Below, in pieces: positions 12,259-22,005 of a stretch of DNA of 42,711 nucleotides. The notes under the pieces were generated by a model, which was not told the origin of the DNA, ran no database searches, and was given only the letters and a program-made list of their open reading frames with translations. Source of the stretch: Conidiobolus incongruus B7586 (Eukaryota; Entomophthoromycota; Entomophthoromycetes; Entomophthorales; Conidiobolaceae); contig JNEM01009158.1 in the NCBI GenBank assembly GCA_000697335.1, positions 1 through 42,711 of the forward strand, in the 5' to 3' direction. The translations under genes were made by a program, and so were the position numbers. Every line of letters starts with the position of its first letter. Position 1 is the stretch's first letter.

Positions 12259-12555
12259 ATGACCATTTTAGCTACCTTTTCAGCTATCCAGGGTACTACA
12301 AGTTACCAACCAGATTCTCCTATTCACCAGCTCGAATCTGAGCCCGCTTACAATACTTTCCCAGTTGAACCATATCCTTATCGATCCTACCCTATTGAGC
12401 CTATTAAGCCCATCAAACTCATCAGATCATACCTTATCATCCTTTGCGTATCTACCAAATATCCTCTCAACCAATCACCTCCCATTATTCTCTATCCTGG
12501 AATTATATACGTTGAAACTGCTAAACACAAATTGAATCCTAAGTTCTTGAATTAA
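12259..12555 (+). CDS. Small proline-rich, putatively secreted protein (98 aa), possibly a remnant
   Basis: The first ATG of this frame gives a short hydrophobic start (MTILATFSAIQGTTS), like a weak or shortened signal peptide. A Pro/Tyr/Glu-rich stretch follows, with repeated YP and EP steps (SEPAYNTFPVEPYPYRSYPIEP, about residues 26-50), then a less ordered tail. The frame is GC-richer than its surroundings, which argues that it is or was coding. The open frame extends nine codons upstream of the ATG without another ATG, so the true N-terminus may have been lost or lie behind an intron. The change of character after about residue 52 could reflect an old frameshift. I do not recognise the family. 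Confidence 0.4.
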   Translation: MTILATFSAIQGTTSYQPDSPIHQLESEPAYNTFPVEPYPYRSYPIEPIKPIKLIRSYLIILCVSTKYPLNQSPPIILYPGIIYVETAKHKLNPKFLN

Positions 12556-13364
12556 GTATTTAATAAATTCGATATCTCAAACATTATATATAACTTGTAT
12601 AAAAAATTAAATAGCAATGAAGATAAAATTTAAATGATATTAATCAATATTAAAATTAGCTAAATAATCAATTAGAATTGAATTAATAGTAAAATTGAAT
12701 AAAATTAATAAAATTTTTATTGGAATATGAAATATATCAAATAATATAAGTTCAGTTGAAGAAGTGGTAATATTTTTATATTTTAATTCAATATCAATTC
12801 CCTTTAATTTTCATTATCGAATATAAAAACCAATTAATTTCAGTTATCAATTGTGTTATTACAAAAATTAGAATCTTGATAAATCGTAGAATTACAATTG
12901 ATATATATAACTAATTAAATAGTGAAACAACTTTGAATTGTGCTTTATTTTTACTCATCTTGTACTTAAATCCTTATTTTTCCAGTATAATTATTTGACA
13001 TCATAATCATTTTCAATTGAAGTTACATTTCTACTTCCACAAAATTCAACAAAATTATATATATATATATAAATTGCATAATAAATTCTAAGTTTAATAT
13101 TATAATTAAAAAATTATCTGAAGTATTAAAATCATATTTGAATTACCAATTATTCAATAGGTGAAAATTGGTATAGCTATAAAATATTTTATAAAATTCT
13201 TCAAAAATGTTGATTATATATTAAATTAATTGGACTTAACAAAAATCTAATATTTAAATATGATTAATCCCATAAAAATTTCTTCAAAAAATCAAACTAT
13301 ATAAACTTATGTAAATTTAAATTAAAAAAAATATTAATTTTATAAAATAAATAATCATCTCATA
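12556..13364. other. Intergenic, upstream region of TRAP1
   Basis: 809 bp of AT-rich DNA with a short (AT)n run near 13060. No gene, RNA or clear promoter element is recognised. The TRAP1 promoter must lie here. Confidence 0.5.
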
Positions 13365-15398
13365 ATGATTCGCAATAGCTTAAAATTATCACAATTTAAT
13401 AAATTAAATACTAGGCAATATTTAAGAACTTATAATTTGTCCAGATCTGTATACCAACAGGGTATCAGATCTTTGACCACAACAATTCAATTGAACCAAA
13501 AGGAAGCTAAGACTTACGAATTTAAGACTGAAACTCATCAATTGTTAGATATTGTCGCTAACAGTTTGTACTCCGAGAAGGAAGTTTTCGTTCGCGAATT
13601 AGTATCGAATGCCGCTGACGCTTTGGAAAAGGTGCGTCATCAGCAATTAGTAAATCCCGAGCACTGTGCATTGGGAAGTGACGAAACTTTGGAAATCAAT
13701 ATTAGTGTAAATCCTCAAGAGAAGACTTTTATTATTCAGGATAATGGTATCGGTATGAATGAGCAACAGCTTCATGAAAATTTGGGTACAATTGCTAGAT
13801 CTGGTTCTAAGCAATTCGTTAAACAGCTTAATGAAAGTGGAGCTTCTAGCTCTGAGGCCAAGAATAAGATTATTGGTCAATTCGGTGTTGGTTTTTACTC
13901 TGCTTTTATGGTTGGTCATACTTTGAAGGTTTATACCAAGTCTTGTGTCCCCGGATCCAAGGGCTACGTCTGGACTTCCACTGGTAAGGGTGCTTACGAT
14001 ATTGCTGAAGCTGATGATGTTGCTATTGGTACCAAGATTGTCATTGAACTCAAGGACTTGGACTTTGCCAACGATTTAAAGATTAAGGAAATTATTCAAA
14101 AATACTCCAACTTTGTTGGTTTCCCCATCAAGTTGAACGGAGAAGTTGTCAATACCGTTGAACCAATTTGGACCAAGAGTGCTTCTGAAATCACTGAAGC
14201 TGACCACAAGAACTTCTTCACTCAACTCACCAACAACTATGCCAGTCCCCGCTACCATCTCATTTACAAGGCCGATGCTCCTCTCTCTATTCGTAGTGTT
14301 CTCTACATTCCAGAAACCTCTCCCGAATGGCTCGGTATGACTACCAGCCAAACTGGTATCAATCTCTACTCCCGTAAGGTCATGATACAAGCCAAATGCA
14401 ACCACCTCCTACCCAACTGGCTCCGTTTTATCTCCGGTGTCGTCGACTCCGAAGATATTCCCCTCAACTTATCCCGTGAAATCCTCCAAAACGGCGCTCT
14501 CATTAACAAGCTCAAGAGTGTCTTAACCAACCGTGTTGTCAAGTGGCTCATTGAAGAAGAACGCAGAGATCCTGAAAAATTCGAATTATTCTACAGCCAA
14601 TTCCACATGTACATCAAGGAAGGTGTGGTCACTGACGATGCCCACAAAGATTCCCTCATGAAGTTATTACGCTTTAACTCCTCCAAGTTAGATCGCTCCA
14701 AGAAGACCACTTTCCAAAGCTACTTGGACCGCAAGAAGCCCGACCAAAAATCAATCTACTATCTCTGCAGAACTTTTGACAATGTTCAAGACAATCCATA
14801 TTATGAACCCTTTAAGACCGCCGACGTTGAAGTCCTTGTTTTAACTGAACCCATCGACGAAATGTTAATCCAACAACTTGAAAGTTTCCAAGATGTGCCC
14901 TTAGTCAACATCGAGTCTAAGAAGGCCTCTGAAGAAATTCAAGAGCTTTGCCCCACCACATTGTCGGGCGACCGCTTAAGTGATGAAGATGGTCAAACCC
15001 TAGCCGACTGGTTACGCTCCGAATTTGGATCCAAATTAGCCTTAAAACAAATCAACATCAGCAAACGTCAAAGCTCCCACCCTGCACTCGTAGTAGATCA
15101 CGAAGCTCAAAATAATATTTACTTTCAACAATTAATGAAGCAAAGTTTGCCAGCTGGCGAATCTTTGCCCCTCTCACCTGTCACTTTGGAAATCAATACA
15201 TCGCATCCTTTGATCAAAAATCTCTTTGAACTGAAACAAAGTCATCCTGAAATCAGTAAAGATTTGGCCTACCACATCTGCTGTAATGCTAGAATGGCAG
15301 CTGGTGTGATGGAAGACTACAAGCCATTGTTGTCAGGATTGAACAACTTGTTAACCAAGTTAGTTCAATTGAAATTGGATACCAAATCCTCTAACTAA
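13365..15398 (+). CDS. TRAP1: TRAP1, mitochondrial HSP90 chaperone
   Basis: This 677-aa ATP-dependent chaperone of the HSP90 family acts in the mitochondrial matrix. The first ~40 residues are rich in Arg, Ser, Leu and Tyr with almost no acids, as expected of a mitochondrial targeting peptide, ending near GIRSLTTT. The GHKL ATPase domain follows: RELVSNAADALEK (about 77-89, with catalytic Glu78 and Asn82), DNGIGM (126-131), GTIARSGS (141-148) and GQFGVGFYSAFMV (171-183). The middle domain carries PIWT (267-270) and NLSREILQ (368-375) with the conserved Arg371. There is no charged linker and no C-terminal MEEVD, which separates it from cytosolic HSP90 and fits TRAP1. It is intronless, unlike most neighbours, and markedly GC-richer. 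TRAP1 is absent from budding yeast but present in animals, amoebae and some fungi. Confidence 0.96.
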   Translation: MIRNSLKLSQFNKLNTRQYLRTYNLSRSVYQQGIRSLTTTIQLNQKEAKTYEFKTETHQLLDIVANSLYSEKEVFVRELVSNAADALEKVRHQQLVNPEHCALGSDETLEINISVNPQEKTFIIQDNGIGMNEQQLHENLGTIARSGSKQFVKQLNESGASSSEAKNKIIGQFGVGFYSAFMVGHTLKVYTKSCVPGSKGYVWTSTGKGAYDIAEADDVAIGTKIVIELKDLDFANDLKIKEIIQKYSNFVGFPIKLNGEVVNTVEPIWTKSASEITEADHKNFFTQLTNNYASPRYHLIYKADAPLSIRSVLYIPETSPEWLGMTTSQTGINLYSRKVMIQAKCNHLLPNWLRFISGVVDSEDIPLNLSREILQNGALINKLKSVLTNRVVKWLIEEERRDPEKFELFYSQFHMYIKEGVVTDDAHKDSLMKLLRFNSSKLDRSKKTTFQSYLDRKKPDQKSIYYLCRTFDNVQDNPYYEPFKTADVEVLVLTEPIDEMLIQQLESFQDVPLVNIESKKASEEIQELCPTTLSGDRLSDEDGQTLADWLRSEFGSKLALKQINISKRQSSHPALVVDHEAQNNIYFQQLMKQSLPAGESLPLSPVTLEINTSHPLIKNLFELKQSHPEISKDLAYHICCNARMAAGVMEDYKPLLSGLNNLLTKLVQLKLDTKSSN

Positions 15399-15559
15399 TT
15401 CCAATTAGAAAAATGAAATTTATATTAATAAATTATTCAAATAATTTTAAAATTAATTAAATTTATAAAATAATTATAAAATAATAAATATAATTGATAT
15501 CATTATTAATCAATTATAATTAATATTTTATATTTTAATTTATTTTTAGTGTAGATATC

Positions 15560-17900
15560 TGAAGATAGTTTAATTTGATTTTTACAAGTTTTTTTTACAA
15601 TTGCTGACCTAATTTAAAGGACAATAACTGTCTAAATTGGAAATTTTCTCTGTTATCAATTAGAACTAAACACTCCAAATTTACTATAATCCTAAGACCA
15701 ATATTATATTAGTATAATACTCTATAATTTATTACTACAAATGCATCTGATTGGATTCCACCTTAACCAATTTCAAAAACACTTTAAGGCCTCTTTGCGA
15801 ATTCTTATGATCAATGGTGATCGTTATATATCAATTATATGACTCTTCAACCTAACAATGATAAGCAAATTTTCAATTGGTGAATTATTTAAATTTTATA
15901 TTGATAGTTCCCTATCCTCAATATTTCACCACCCTACAATTTTCTAATACCATTGAGTGTTATATCAGTTGTGAAACGATTACTAGGGAAGTAATTTATA
16001 TCCAAAAGCTGTCTCAAATATTGCAAATTTTTGTACAAAATAAAATGGCTAAGATTGGTAATTGGTTAGAGAATGTAATATCTTTTCAAATTGTAACCAG
16101 TGATCCCAGGAATTCAAAATATTGGTTGAATTATTCTGTTAGTGCTGGGTATTGAAGATTAGGATGGATTCTCTAATATTTTGAGTTAATATTAATTGAT
16201 TATTTGATATTAATCTGATTGGTTTACTCCTTGTCGTCTATTCTCAACACTTAGAGCTTGTAATCTTGAGAATTGATATTATTGTAATTAAAATATGGTG
16301 ACAAAAATCCTAAATTCAATATTAATACATATACTGAAAAATCTTCCTAATTTGATAGCAATTACCTTGATAATATAATTTCATGTTACCCAATTCCCAA
16401 TCAATTAGAGGGACGAATTGTACCAATTTCTATACCATTTTCTGCCCTATAATCTAACACAGTATCATTCTAATCAATTTAAATTTGGAATCTAGATAAA
16501 ATCCAGTAGTTAGAATTGGCTATGATGTGGTTGGTGGGATTGTAAAAACTTGAAATGATTTTACAGAATCTACAACAAAATACTAATAAGAGACAATTGT
16601 AGCTACTTGAATGTTAATATTATATACGTTTCGTTCTATAATACTACCATCTTGGGAATCATTAATGTAATTTGATTGTAAAGGTTCAATTTTGATAAGT
16701 TGGTCTATAACCATACTTAAAAACTTCCAAGCGCCTTCAAATCGACCCACCATGTCAAATCTAACTCTACAACCTTCGAATTGGATATCGCCACACTTCA
16801 CTCCGCGTTCGTATTGATTTCTGACCCGACCTTCCGAAATTCTCAAGAAATGTTGGTTTCGTCCTGGATTGCATTAATTATCTACTCATTTTAAAATATT
16901 ATGTTCCAGTAAAGATTGCAAATGTTTTAGATCGATATTGCGTCCATCTGACCTTACAATATTAGATGATATTATTAAACGCAAATTCATTTCATTTTCT
17001 GAAGTATTTGGATACACCCTAACTACATCTGTACCACTATAATGTTTCAACTTAACCAATTCCGATCTTAACCACCTTGTCAAACTGGGACAATGTGTCT
17101 TTATCTGCGACATACTTCCAAACGCACTGCCAATATGATCCAAGGTCGACGGTAGTGCCAAAATATGCAAGCAGATGGGTGTACTATCCTTCCACAATTC
17201 CGGATTCTCGGATTCGAGTTGAATGGAAGTGGTTTGAATGTCTCAAGTGTGGAATGCACCACAGCCAAAGTAGGTCTTTCACAATAAATGGAAATAGAGT
17301 TTTTTGTCAATGATACATTCGAGCCTTGTGAATATGCCGAATAATTTGTAGAAGCTTACGATTCTAAAATCTATAGTAGATATTGAAAGATCTATGGGAG
17401 AGTTTGATACGTAGCTCGCAAAATCTACTAGTGTTAGAGTTTTTGAATAGGGATTACAACTGAATGAATTAATTTTTGTTATATGGGAGTTGATACCGCT
17501 CCAGTTACACTGAGCTAGAAAGCACAATGAATTAAAGCTGGTGATGTTATAATCATTTGTTTCAGCTTCATTATGTTCATACTTCATTTATATCCATAGC
17601 CTTAACATCATTACCACCCCTTAAAACGTACTATCTTACTTCCACTACCGATGTATGATTCTGCATACCCAAAAACAATTTGGCGCCCAGCCTCCATGGG
17701 AAATTCTAGCTAATGAGTTTGATTCCAGCGGTAGCATTACTACAGAATACTACTTGATATTCATTGGATTATCATTACAAAACTGTAGCACCCTCTATCG
17801 AATTGTCTCGATTTCTTCGCCAACTTCAATGGAACAATGAGGGTTTTGTAACCAGAGTTCAGAATTTATGGAACTTGTTATAATTTTGATTGATTGACTA
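15560..17900 (-). pseudogene. Large unidentified pseudogene, several frames
   Basis: About 2.3 kb is clearly GC-richer than intergenic DNA and reads best on the minus strand, but the open reading jumps between frames. Pieces include 17587-17279 (with FASYVSNSPIDLSIST), 17310-17220 (ERPTLAVVHSTLETFKPLPF), 17197-16886 (LHILALPSTLDHIGSAFGSM and a tail ending LLEHNILK), 16846-16583 (ending NIQVATIVSY) and weaker pieces to ~15.6 kb. The junctions lack convincing GT-AG introns, and stops interrupt otherwise plausible sequence, so I call it a decayed host gene. It could instead be a multi-exon gene whose introns I failed to place. Open frames on the plus strand at 15877-16155 and 17655-17840 lie within it and are judged to be shadows. 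The family is not recognised. Confidence 0.5.
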
Positions 17901-18781
17901 GATAAAGGAGGTTTTGCAGTATAGTCTGAATACACTTATTTGTAGTTTTTATATTGGATATTCTGTTACAATATTACTTTCCAAACAGTTATTGTAACCA
18001 TATATAAGGTGTTCGGATAAGAATTTATATTTTAAATCCATGATACTATGAATTATTATATATAGATTATCAATTATAATATAAAATTATATATTTTTTT
18101 GATATCTATAACAATATTCATTATTCGATTTAAATACTCAAAGGCAACTGATAATCATTTAATGTTTGTCTAATTCTTTAAAATTACCTAATTGATTGGA
18201 TACTTAATAGTATAATATATTAAATGATTTGTAATTTCTAGTAGAATTAGAAATTGAATCAAATGACATAAATTGAATTTCAAGATTTTTTTGAATTTAA
18301 ATACATTGATATAAATTATATCAATTGGATAATATTAAATAAAATTCAAGAATGATGTATTAAATAATGAATAATTTCAAATTAATTTGAATTAATTACA
18401 AAAATATTGTAAAATATTAATTAGAGTGAAAATTTATAATTAATTTGAAAATTAAATTGACAATTTTATAATTTTGAATAATTGTTTAAAATATAACAAT
18501 TTCGAAATATAGATTCAGTTAGAATGACTGATTGATTAATGGGAATATATGCCAATACAAAATGTAGAATTAAATTATTACAATTTGATTTACTTTGAAT
18601 TTTGATTAAATTTGTTGTAAATATTGATTTTGAAATTTTTTAACTATTATAATATATTAAAATGAATATTATTATACTTTAATCGAATTCAAAGTCTAAA
18701 ATCTGTGCGTATAAAATATAATGTATGAATATATTAGAGTTAATACAATTAACCAACGTGATTAGGTGATCCTAGATCAAT
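17901..18781. other. Intergenic, downstream of ORC2
   Basis: No gene is recognised. It contains the second copy of the shared 22-mer (17954-17975; see 9325-9346). A GTGTTCGGATAAG stretch near 18009 is GC-richer than its surroundings. Confidence 0.45.
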
Positions 18782-20085
18782 TTAACTTAAATCCAACTTG
18801 CTAATTTCATCCCAACTAAGAGGAACACACAACATGCCATGAGCGATATTACCTCTCCTACCCTCATCTTCCTGAACAATGACGCCATGATCCAAGAACT
18901 CCTTTAGCAAACTGTTCAACTGTGTTTCATTGCTAATTAGGAATCGGTGCTTACATTGTTGGTATAATTCGCTATAGTGCATTCCCACCTTTGTACTCGT
19001 ATTACCTTCACCATCGTCATCATCATCACTCTTATTATTCTTCGAGGATGTCAAGATACCAAACATTTTTTTAGCTTTATCACTAACCGAATTAATCACA
19101 TGTTGAACCCCAACAATGCTCAATTTATTCTTTTGGCTCTTATCAATTGACAAATATTTAATTTCTTGACGATAACATTGGAAATTAGTGACCTTATGCC
19201 ATATCCAATTGAATTTGGGGAATTGATGAGAATTGAATTGGAGTTGAATGTCCCAGCGATCTACTGAGGCTACTAAATGTACGTTGTTGAGGTTAACAAG
19301 TTGGTGAAGGTAATTCAGATGATGTGCGTTCAGTTTCTTCACTTGATCGATATTGTGAAACACTATCAATATTCTTGTATCATTCTTATGGTGATTTCTA
19401 ATAAATTCCACTTGATCCTTAAGCTGATTAGGAAAAGTTGCCAAATTCAAAATATTACGTATCCAGTCATTTGTTAATTGTTTGAAATTAAAAGTTGGAT
19501 GATTTCCACTCGCTATTAGTAAATGATAATCTTTTTGATTCATAAATTCGCCAAATCGATTGAGCATAAGCGTCTTGGAACCGATACCAAATAATAAAAT
19601 ATGAAAATTCTGTTGGAGTTCGGTCTGCCATTGGTCGAATTGGTCTTGATAGAACCTGTCTATTCTAGGCTCTACACTCTTCAAATCTTTCGTGTAGCTT
19701 TCACTCGATTTATCCAATTCCGATGCAGTCAATTTGGGTACATTAGCCAAAGTGTTATTACTAGTTTTTACATAATTATTAAATTGAGAAAATTGTAAAA
19801 AGTTAAAATCCTAAAGACCAGTCAATGATTGTTGATTAAATTATATAATTAAATTACTTGAATTTCGTAAAAAGTCTTCAAACTATCTTGGACATCTACT
19901 TCTAATTGATCCATGATAAAATTGTCAATTTTCTCAACTTGTTGTTGGAATTTTTCTATAGTCATGGGTTTGTTTTTCTTAGTACTCGATTTTTGGATTA
20001 GTTTAGACTTTTGTTGAGGTCTTACTGCTCCTAGATTTGGGAGATTTTTTGTAAATTGTCTTGTGGAAGATTTCGATGAAGTCAT
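18782..20085 (-). CDS. ORC2: Origin recognition complex subunit 2
   Basis: This is a subunit of the six-protein ORC that marks replication origins and loads MCM helicase in the nucleus. The exons are 20085-19858 and 19810-18782, with a 47-bp phase-0 GT-AG intron, giving 418 aa. The family's core is visible in the second exon: FHILLFGIGSKTLMLNRF (the divergent Walker-like loop of ORC2), ILIVFHNIDQVKKLN (Walker B-like position), VHLVASVDRWDIQL, and FNWIWHKVTNF, the conserved FNW-WH-VT block. A C-terminal winged-helix region follows after an acidic stretch (SDDDDDGEGN). The N-terminal exon is basic (RQFTKNL, KSKLIQKSSTKKNK), as in ORC2 tails. It is shorter than human (577 aa) or fission yeast ORC2 because the tail is short. 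The family assignment rests on these motifs, which are diverged but in order. Confidence 0.9.
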
Positions 20086-21484
20086 GTTTGTTTGATTTTT
20101 CTATGGCAGGTATATGATTTTTTTGTTAGGTGTTATTAGATTTGATTATTCAATATTAATTAGGAGTTTGTTGTATTTATTTAAATCAATTTAAAATCAA
20201 TAGTTTAATATAACAATATTATGGGATTTTTGCCAATTTGTCATTTATCAAGTTCAATACTAATTAAACAATCCAATCCAAACTATTTTTTAATGACTAA
20301 AAACATCTATGAGATATTATTAATTGAAAAATTATAAATAATATCAATTGTATCAGTATAAATTCATTCAAGTCTTTAGTATAATTGACTAATATTCAAT
20401 CACATCTATCAATTATTAGCCATTGTTTGAATATTGACAGTCAATTATAAAAATTCAATATGATTTTAATTTGAGGATTTATTTTCTCCCTAACTCCTAT
20501 AAAACCTGATATATACTTAAAAATTTATATATTGTTTAAGAGATTTTTTATATTATATGAATTTCAGATAGTAACAAATAAGTTTCATAATTATCCAACT
20601 TTTTCCAAAAAAATCCAAACATTTAATTTATTTAAAAATTCATGAACTGTATAATTATAATGCTATTATGAGAAATTAAAATAAACAGTTGAAGCTTTAT
20701 TTAAATTATAAAAAACACTACTTTAAATAATAAGTCGATATTCATCAATTCCACTCAATATTTTAATATATTTTCAAAATTTAAATAATTATGAAGCCAA
20801 ATTAAGAAAAATTTTTGAAACAAAAATCATTATAATTGTATATTTTCCTTTGCTTTGATTGTATTATATATCAGATATTCAATTTTTAATAAGCTTATCA
20901 CAAGATTGAATTTTAAATGTTAATTCCTGAACATTGCAATTGTTTTATAAATATCACTGTTAAATAATTGTACTTGATAAATTGATAATTTCAATTATAT
21001 ATTCTATAGATTCAAAGCAGTTTAGTAATAATATTTGATAAGATGTTATTCATATTTTATAAATAAACACATTTGTGTTTTAAATATGAAATTGGAATAT
21101 TATTAATATTATAAACTTGATTAAATATTGGACATTGCACAACCAAGTAAATGTTACCAACTATTCAGTCCTTAACAATATCTCTCTAATAGATAATTAA
21201 TTTATTATAATAATAAAAATATAAAAACTATTAAATAAAACTAATTGTATACGATGAAAATTGTTTCCAAATTTAGTTGATATTTTAAATAATTTATTAT
21301 TTTTAAATCGTAAGATTAAAACTTCTATATATGAAATTCAATAATTAAACTCTTGAGTTTTTATAATAAAATATAATATTTTAAAGAATGAATTAATATT
21401 TTTAAAATATTAGTATTTTATTAAAAGGAAAAAATATTTGAAAATGCAAAAAAACACTATCAATAAAATTAACTCAACTCTATA
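20086..21484. other. Intergenic, nothing recognised
   Basis: 1.4 kb of AT-rich DNA between ORC2 and tRNA-Lys. No open frame, RNA gene or repeat structure that I can support. The ORC2 promoter lies at its left end. Confidence 0.5.
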
Positions 21485-21557
21485 GCCCGGTTAGCTCAGT
21501 CGGTAGAGCATCAGACTTTTAATCTGAGGGTCGTGGGTTCGAGCCCCACATTGGGCG
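21485..21557 (+). tRNA. tRNA-Lys (anticodon UUU)
   Basis: A 73-nt intronless gene folds as a full cloverleaf: acceptor stem GCCCGGT/ATTGGGC, D arm GCTC...GAGC, anticodon stem TCAGA/TCTGA around loop CTTTTAA (anticodon TTT), and T arm GTGGG-TTCGAGC-CCCAC with discriminator G. A- and B-box sequences for RNA polymerase III are intact. A T run about 15 bp downstream can terminate transcription. The 73 bases are identical to those at 29072-29144. The flanks are unrelated, unlike the pair at 29.1 and 42.7 kb. Confidence 0.98.
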
Positions 21558-22005
21558 TGTTATTAAGTCAATCTTTTTTGAAAGTTTATTTGTTTTTGTT
21601 ATAATTATAAAAATTCATTTGATTGAGTATTAAAAAAACAATTCATAGTTAACGAAAAGAATTTTTGGAAATTTGATATTTTTTATTTGAATTTGATCTT
21701 GGTTTTTTTTTGATATTGATATGATATGATAAAAGATTGAATAAAAAAATTATCTGAACATTTTTAAATTCATCGTATTTTATTGCATTGAATGATTATA
21801 ATATCTTTTTCGGTTAATTCTTATTATATGAAAATTATCAAATCTTAAAACCAATTAAATTTTACCAAAAACTTACAAAAATTGTAAATTGATCAATATA
21901 TTAAATTGATATTACCTATATAAATCATCTTGAAATACATAATTAAAAGTAAAATCAAATTATTTCAAATTAATTATTATATTTTGAATGGATATTGTTT
22001 TTAAA
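21558..22005. other. Intergenic, nothing recognised
   Basis: 448 bp between tRNA-Lys and the 3' end of the recyclin gene. It should hold the recyclin 3' untranslated region. No other signal seen. Confidence 0.5.

Noticed and set aside
13647-14551. Open frames on both strands across TRAP1 (13919-13647, 14405-14076, 14551-14366, 14146-14340)
   Set aside because: They lie entirely within the TRAP1 coding sequence, have no independent family motifs, and arise from its GC-rich codons.
13365-15398. Cytosolic HSP90 as the identity of the chaperone
   Set aside because: There is no charged linker or MEEVD tail, and the protein starts with a basic mitochondrial-type leader.
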